Below are positions 3,852 through 6,177 of a stretch of DNA of 6,177 bases, piece by piece; position 1 is the stretch's first letter; each line of letters starts with the position of its first letter. The DNA comes from Chitinophagaceae bacterium (GTDB taxonomy: Bacteria > Bacteroidota > Bacteroidia > Chitinophagales > Chitinophagaceae). The stretch spans positions 1 to 6,177 of the forward strand of contig CANIMM010000196.1 in assembly GCA_947468255.1 (NCBI GenBank), read 5' to 3'. The position numbers and the translations under genes are program-made. The notes under the pieces were generated by a model that saw only the letters and a program-made list of their open reading frames with translations, made no database searches and had not been told where the DNA came from.

Positions 3852-6177
3852 ATGGAACTGTCAAAGAATTACATACCCACCCAAGTAGAAGCTAACTGGT
3901 ACGAGCATTGGCTCGCCAAAGGATATTTTAACAGTGTACCCGATGAAAGGGAACCCTATACCATCGTCATACCCCCACCGAATGTAACGGGCGTATTACA
4001 CATGGGGCATTGCCTCAACAACACCATTCAGGATATTTTGATCCGCCATGCAAGGATGCATGGAAAGAACGCCTGCTGGGTACCCGGGACCGACCATGCC
4101 TCTATTGCTACTGAAGCCAAAGTGGTTGGTATGCTCAGGGAAAGAGGTATTACCAAATCATCCTTAACTAGGGATGAATTTTTAGCTTACGCCTGGGAAT
4201 GGAAAGAAAAATACGGTGGTATCATTTTACAGCAATTAAAAAAACTGGGCTGTAGCCTCGACTGGAACCGCACTTCCTTCACGATGGATGCGGATTACTA
4301 TAAAAGTGTATTGAAGGTATTCGTAGACCTGCATAATAAAGGACTTATTTACCGCGGAAAAAGAATGGTGAACTGGGATCCACAGAGCCAAACCGCCCTA
4401 AGTGACGAGGAGGTAATATTCAAGGAAGTGGATGCTAAATTGTATTATGTAATTTACAAATTGGCCAACGACCCTTCAGGCAGAAGTATAACGGTAGCCA
4501 CTACCCGACCTGAAACCATTTTAGGCGATATCGCCATATGCGTAAACCCTACCGATGAACGCTATCAAGACCTTGTAGGAAAAGAAGTCATCGTTCCCCT
4601 TATCAATAGAAAAATCCCTATCATCGTTGATGAATATGTAACCACTGATTTTGGAACTGGTGCACTGAAAGTAACACCAGCCCACGACAAAAATGATCAC
4701 CTGCTTGGATTGAAACACCAGCTCAAAGTGATCAATACTTTGGACATTGAGGGTAAATTCACCGCCGAAGAACTAGCTGAAGAAAACCCTTCGGATCTAA
4801 TCTTATCCTACAACGGTGTTGACCGTTTTGCCCTAAGAAAAAAAATAGTGGAAGATATCAATCAACTTGGCTTGATTGAAAAAATGGAAACCTACAAAGG
4901 TCAAGTAGGAACCAGTGAAAGAACAGGTGCGGTGATTGAACATCGCTTATCACTGCAATGGTTTATTGGCATGGATCAATTTTTGAAAAAAAATCCTCAG
5001 GCCCTTTCCGCTGTAATGGATGATACCATTCAGTTTCACCCTGCTAAGGCAAAAAATACGTATAGCCATTGGCTCAGTAATATTAAAGACTGGTGCATCA
5101 GTCGCCAGCTATGGTGGGGCCAGCGCATACCCGCTTGGTACGACCAACAGGGCAATGTATTTGTTGCAGAAAGTCTGGAGCAATTGCACCAGCTGCAACC
5201 CGAAACAATCAACTTGGTACTTACCCAAGATGAAGATGTGTTGGATACCTGGTTCTCTTCTTGGCTATGGCCCATGGAAGTTTTCAAAGGTATCAGTCAC
5301 CCAGGCAACCCGGAGGCTGCCTATTATTACCCTTCCACTACCCTGGTAACAGGACAGGATATCATTTTCTTTTGGGTGGCCAGAATGATTATGGCAGGCT
5401 ATGAATTTGAGAACAAGCCTCCCTTCAAAGATGTTTATTTCACCGGAATGGTGAGGGATAAATTGGGCAGAAAAATGAGTAAGCAATTGGGCAACTCTCC
5501 CGACTTGTTGGCACTGATTGAACAGTATGGAGCCGATGCTGTGCGCTTTGGCATAATGGTTTCCTCTCCCGCCGGCAACGACTTAATGTTTGATGAATCT
5601 GCATTAGAACAGGGCAGAAATTTTAATAATAAATTATGGAATGCCTTAAAGTTAGTAAAGATGTGGGAAGCAAGGATTGCTCCCGACTCCGAAGCCACTG
5701 ACCAGTCCTTCGCCATTGAATGGTTCGATAATAGGATGCGTCAAGTTAAATCAGAAGTTGCTGTTTTGCTGCAACAGTTCCGATTGAGTGAGGCACTCAA
5801 AACCATCTACTCACTTATTTGGGATGATTTTTGTAGCTGGTATTTAGAATGGGTGAAGCCGGGTTTTGAACAACCGGTGGAAGCAGCTATGTACCAACAA
5901 ACCGTTGCGTTTTTTGAAGAAATGATGAAGTTATTGCATCCCTTTATGCCCTTCATTACCGAAGAGATTTATCATTTATTAAAACCACAATCTACTGACC
6001 TTTGTATCACACAAGCAGGTGCTTTTCAACCACCGAAGAATGAAATATTAGAACAAGGCAGCTTGTTGAAAAACGTAATTTCTTCGCTTAGGGATGCACG
6101 AAATAAAAACCAATTTAAGCCGAAAGAAACCATTGAATTGCATATACAAACCCTATCAGCAGCAGCTTACAAGGGAA
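3852..6177 (+). CDS. valS: Valyl-tRNA synthetase, N-terminal 775 codons (3' end outside window)
   Basis: This cytosolic class I aminoacyl-tRNA synthetase charges tRNA-Val with valine and hydrolyses misacylated Thr-tRNA. The frame from ATG 3852 stays open to the last base with no stop, so the gene continues beyond the window. The family is usually about 870-950 residues, leaving roughly 100 or more missing. Landmarks are: PPPNVTGVLHMGH with the HIGH signature His50-Met-Gly-His53; GTDHASIATE at 79-88; the editing (CP1) domain with TTRPETILGD (217-226) and GTGALKVTPAHDKND (268-282, including conserved Asp279); DWCISRQLWWGQRIP (413-427); the KMSKS loop as KMSKQ (541-545) followed by LGNSPD; and an anticodon-binding helical domain from about 600, with CSWYLEWVK (661-669) and LLHPFMPFITEEIY (694-707). 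The C-terminal coiled-coil arm lies outside. An in-frame TAA at 3828 and no intervening ATG fix the start. AGGA at 3834 is too far to be a good Shine-Dalgarno. It is transcribed divergently from the CDF gene. Confidence 0.97.
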   Translation, partial: MELSKNYIPTQVEANWYEHWLAKGYFNSVPDEREPYTIVIPPPNVTGVLHMGHCLNNTIQDILIRHARMHGKNACWVPGTDHASIATEAKVVGMLRERGITKSSLTRDEFLAYAWEWKEKYGGIILQQLKKLGCSLDWNRTSFTMDADYYKSVLKVFVDLHNKGLIYRGKRMVNWDPQSQTALSDEEVIFKEVDAKLYYVIYKLANDPSGRSITVATTRPETILGDIAICVNPTDERYQDLVGKEVIVPLINRKIPIIVDEYVTTDFGTGALKVTPAHDKNDHLLGLKHQLKVINTLDIEGKFTAEELAEENPSDLILSYNGVDRFALRKKIVEDINQLGLIEKMETYKGQVGTSERTGAVIEHRLSLQWFIGMDQFLKKNPQALSAVMDDTIQFHPAKAKNTYSHWLSNIKDWCISRQLWWGQRIPAWYDQQGNVFVAESLEQLHQLQPETINLVLTQDEDVLDTWFSSWLWPMEVFKGISHPGNPEAAYYYPSTTLVTGQDIIFFWVARMIMAGYEFENKPPFKDVYFTGMVRDKLGRKMSKQLGNSPDLLALIEQYGADAVRFGIMVSSPAGNDLMFDESALEQGRNFNNKLWNALKLVKMWEARIAPDSEATDQSFAIEWFDNRMRQVKSEVAVLLQQFRLSEALKTIYSLIWDDFCSWYLEWVKPGFEQPVEAAMYQQTVAFFEEMMKLLHPFMPFITEEIYHLLKPQSTDLCITQAGAFQPPKNEILEQGSLLKNVISSLRDARNKNQFKPKETIELHIQTLSAAAYKG

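Noticed and set aside
4521..4718. Minus-strand 65-codon frame
   Set aside because: It is antisense to the editing domain of valS, which has strong motifs in its own frame.
5020..5716. Several frames of 73-109 codons on both strands
   Set aside because: All overlap the continuous valS reading frame, which has catalytic motifs (DWCISRQLWWGQ, KMSKQ) across this stretch. They are shadows.
3852..6177. valS as a broken gene because no stop codon is found
   Set aside because: The frame is uninterrupted to the final base and all motifs are in order. The missing C-terminus is explained by the window edge.

Overview
The window looks like chromosomal DNA of a member of the Bacteroidota, probably the Chitinophagia/Sphingobacteriia side. 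The evidence is: start codons without convincing Shine-Dalgarno sequences; the Bacteroidota-type promoter signature TAnnTTTG (with an upstream TTG) before at least two genes; the tail of a TonB-dependent outer-membrane receptor ending in an aromatic residue; and the style of the proteins. The family-level placement is inference. Nothing indicates a phage, plasmid, insertion sequence, CRISPR array or RNA gene.

Layout: (1) 1-240 (+) is the C-terminal 79 residues of a TonB-dependent receptor cut by the window edge. (2) 241-585 is a 345-bp gap holding a heptanucleotide repeat cluster (ATCAGAC), a small hairpin, a 9-bp direct repeat and a short antisense open frame of unknown meaning. (3) 586-1818 (+) is ornithine aminotransferase (rocD). 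(4) 1894-2604 (+) is a VIT1/CCC1-family iron/manganese transporter of the plant VIT1 type. (5) 2631-3614 (-) is a cation diffusion facilitator (CDF) efflux protein with a Cys-rich tail, starting at TTG. It converges on the VIT gene with only 26 bp between them. (6) 3615-3851 is a divergent promoter region between the CDF gene and valS, with one promoter candidate for each gene and two dyad symmetries. (7) 3852-6177 (+) is the first 775 codons of valyl-tRNA synthetase (valS), open to the window edge. It has no stop codon in the window and is truncated only by the window boundary.

How the genes relate: rocD is arginine/ornithine catabolism and valS is translation. They look like independent housekeeping neighbours. 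The VIT and CDF genes are both divalent-metal exporters but have separate promoters and are transcribed toward each other, so they form a metal-homeostasis neighbourhood rather than an operon. I see no convincing undescribed multi-gene system. The most unusual points are the altered metal-site residues and Cys tail of the CDF protein, its TTG start with a very short predicted leader, the two palindromes between CDF and valS, and the repeat-rich gap upstream of rocD.
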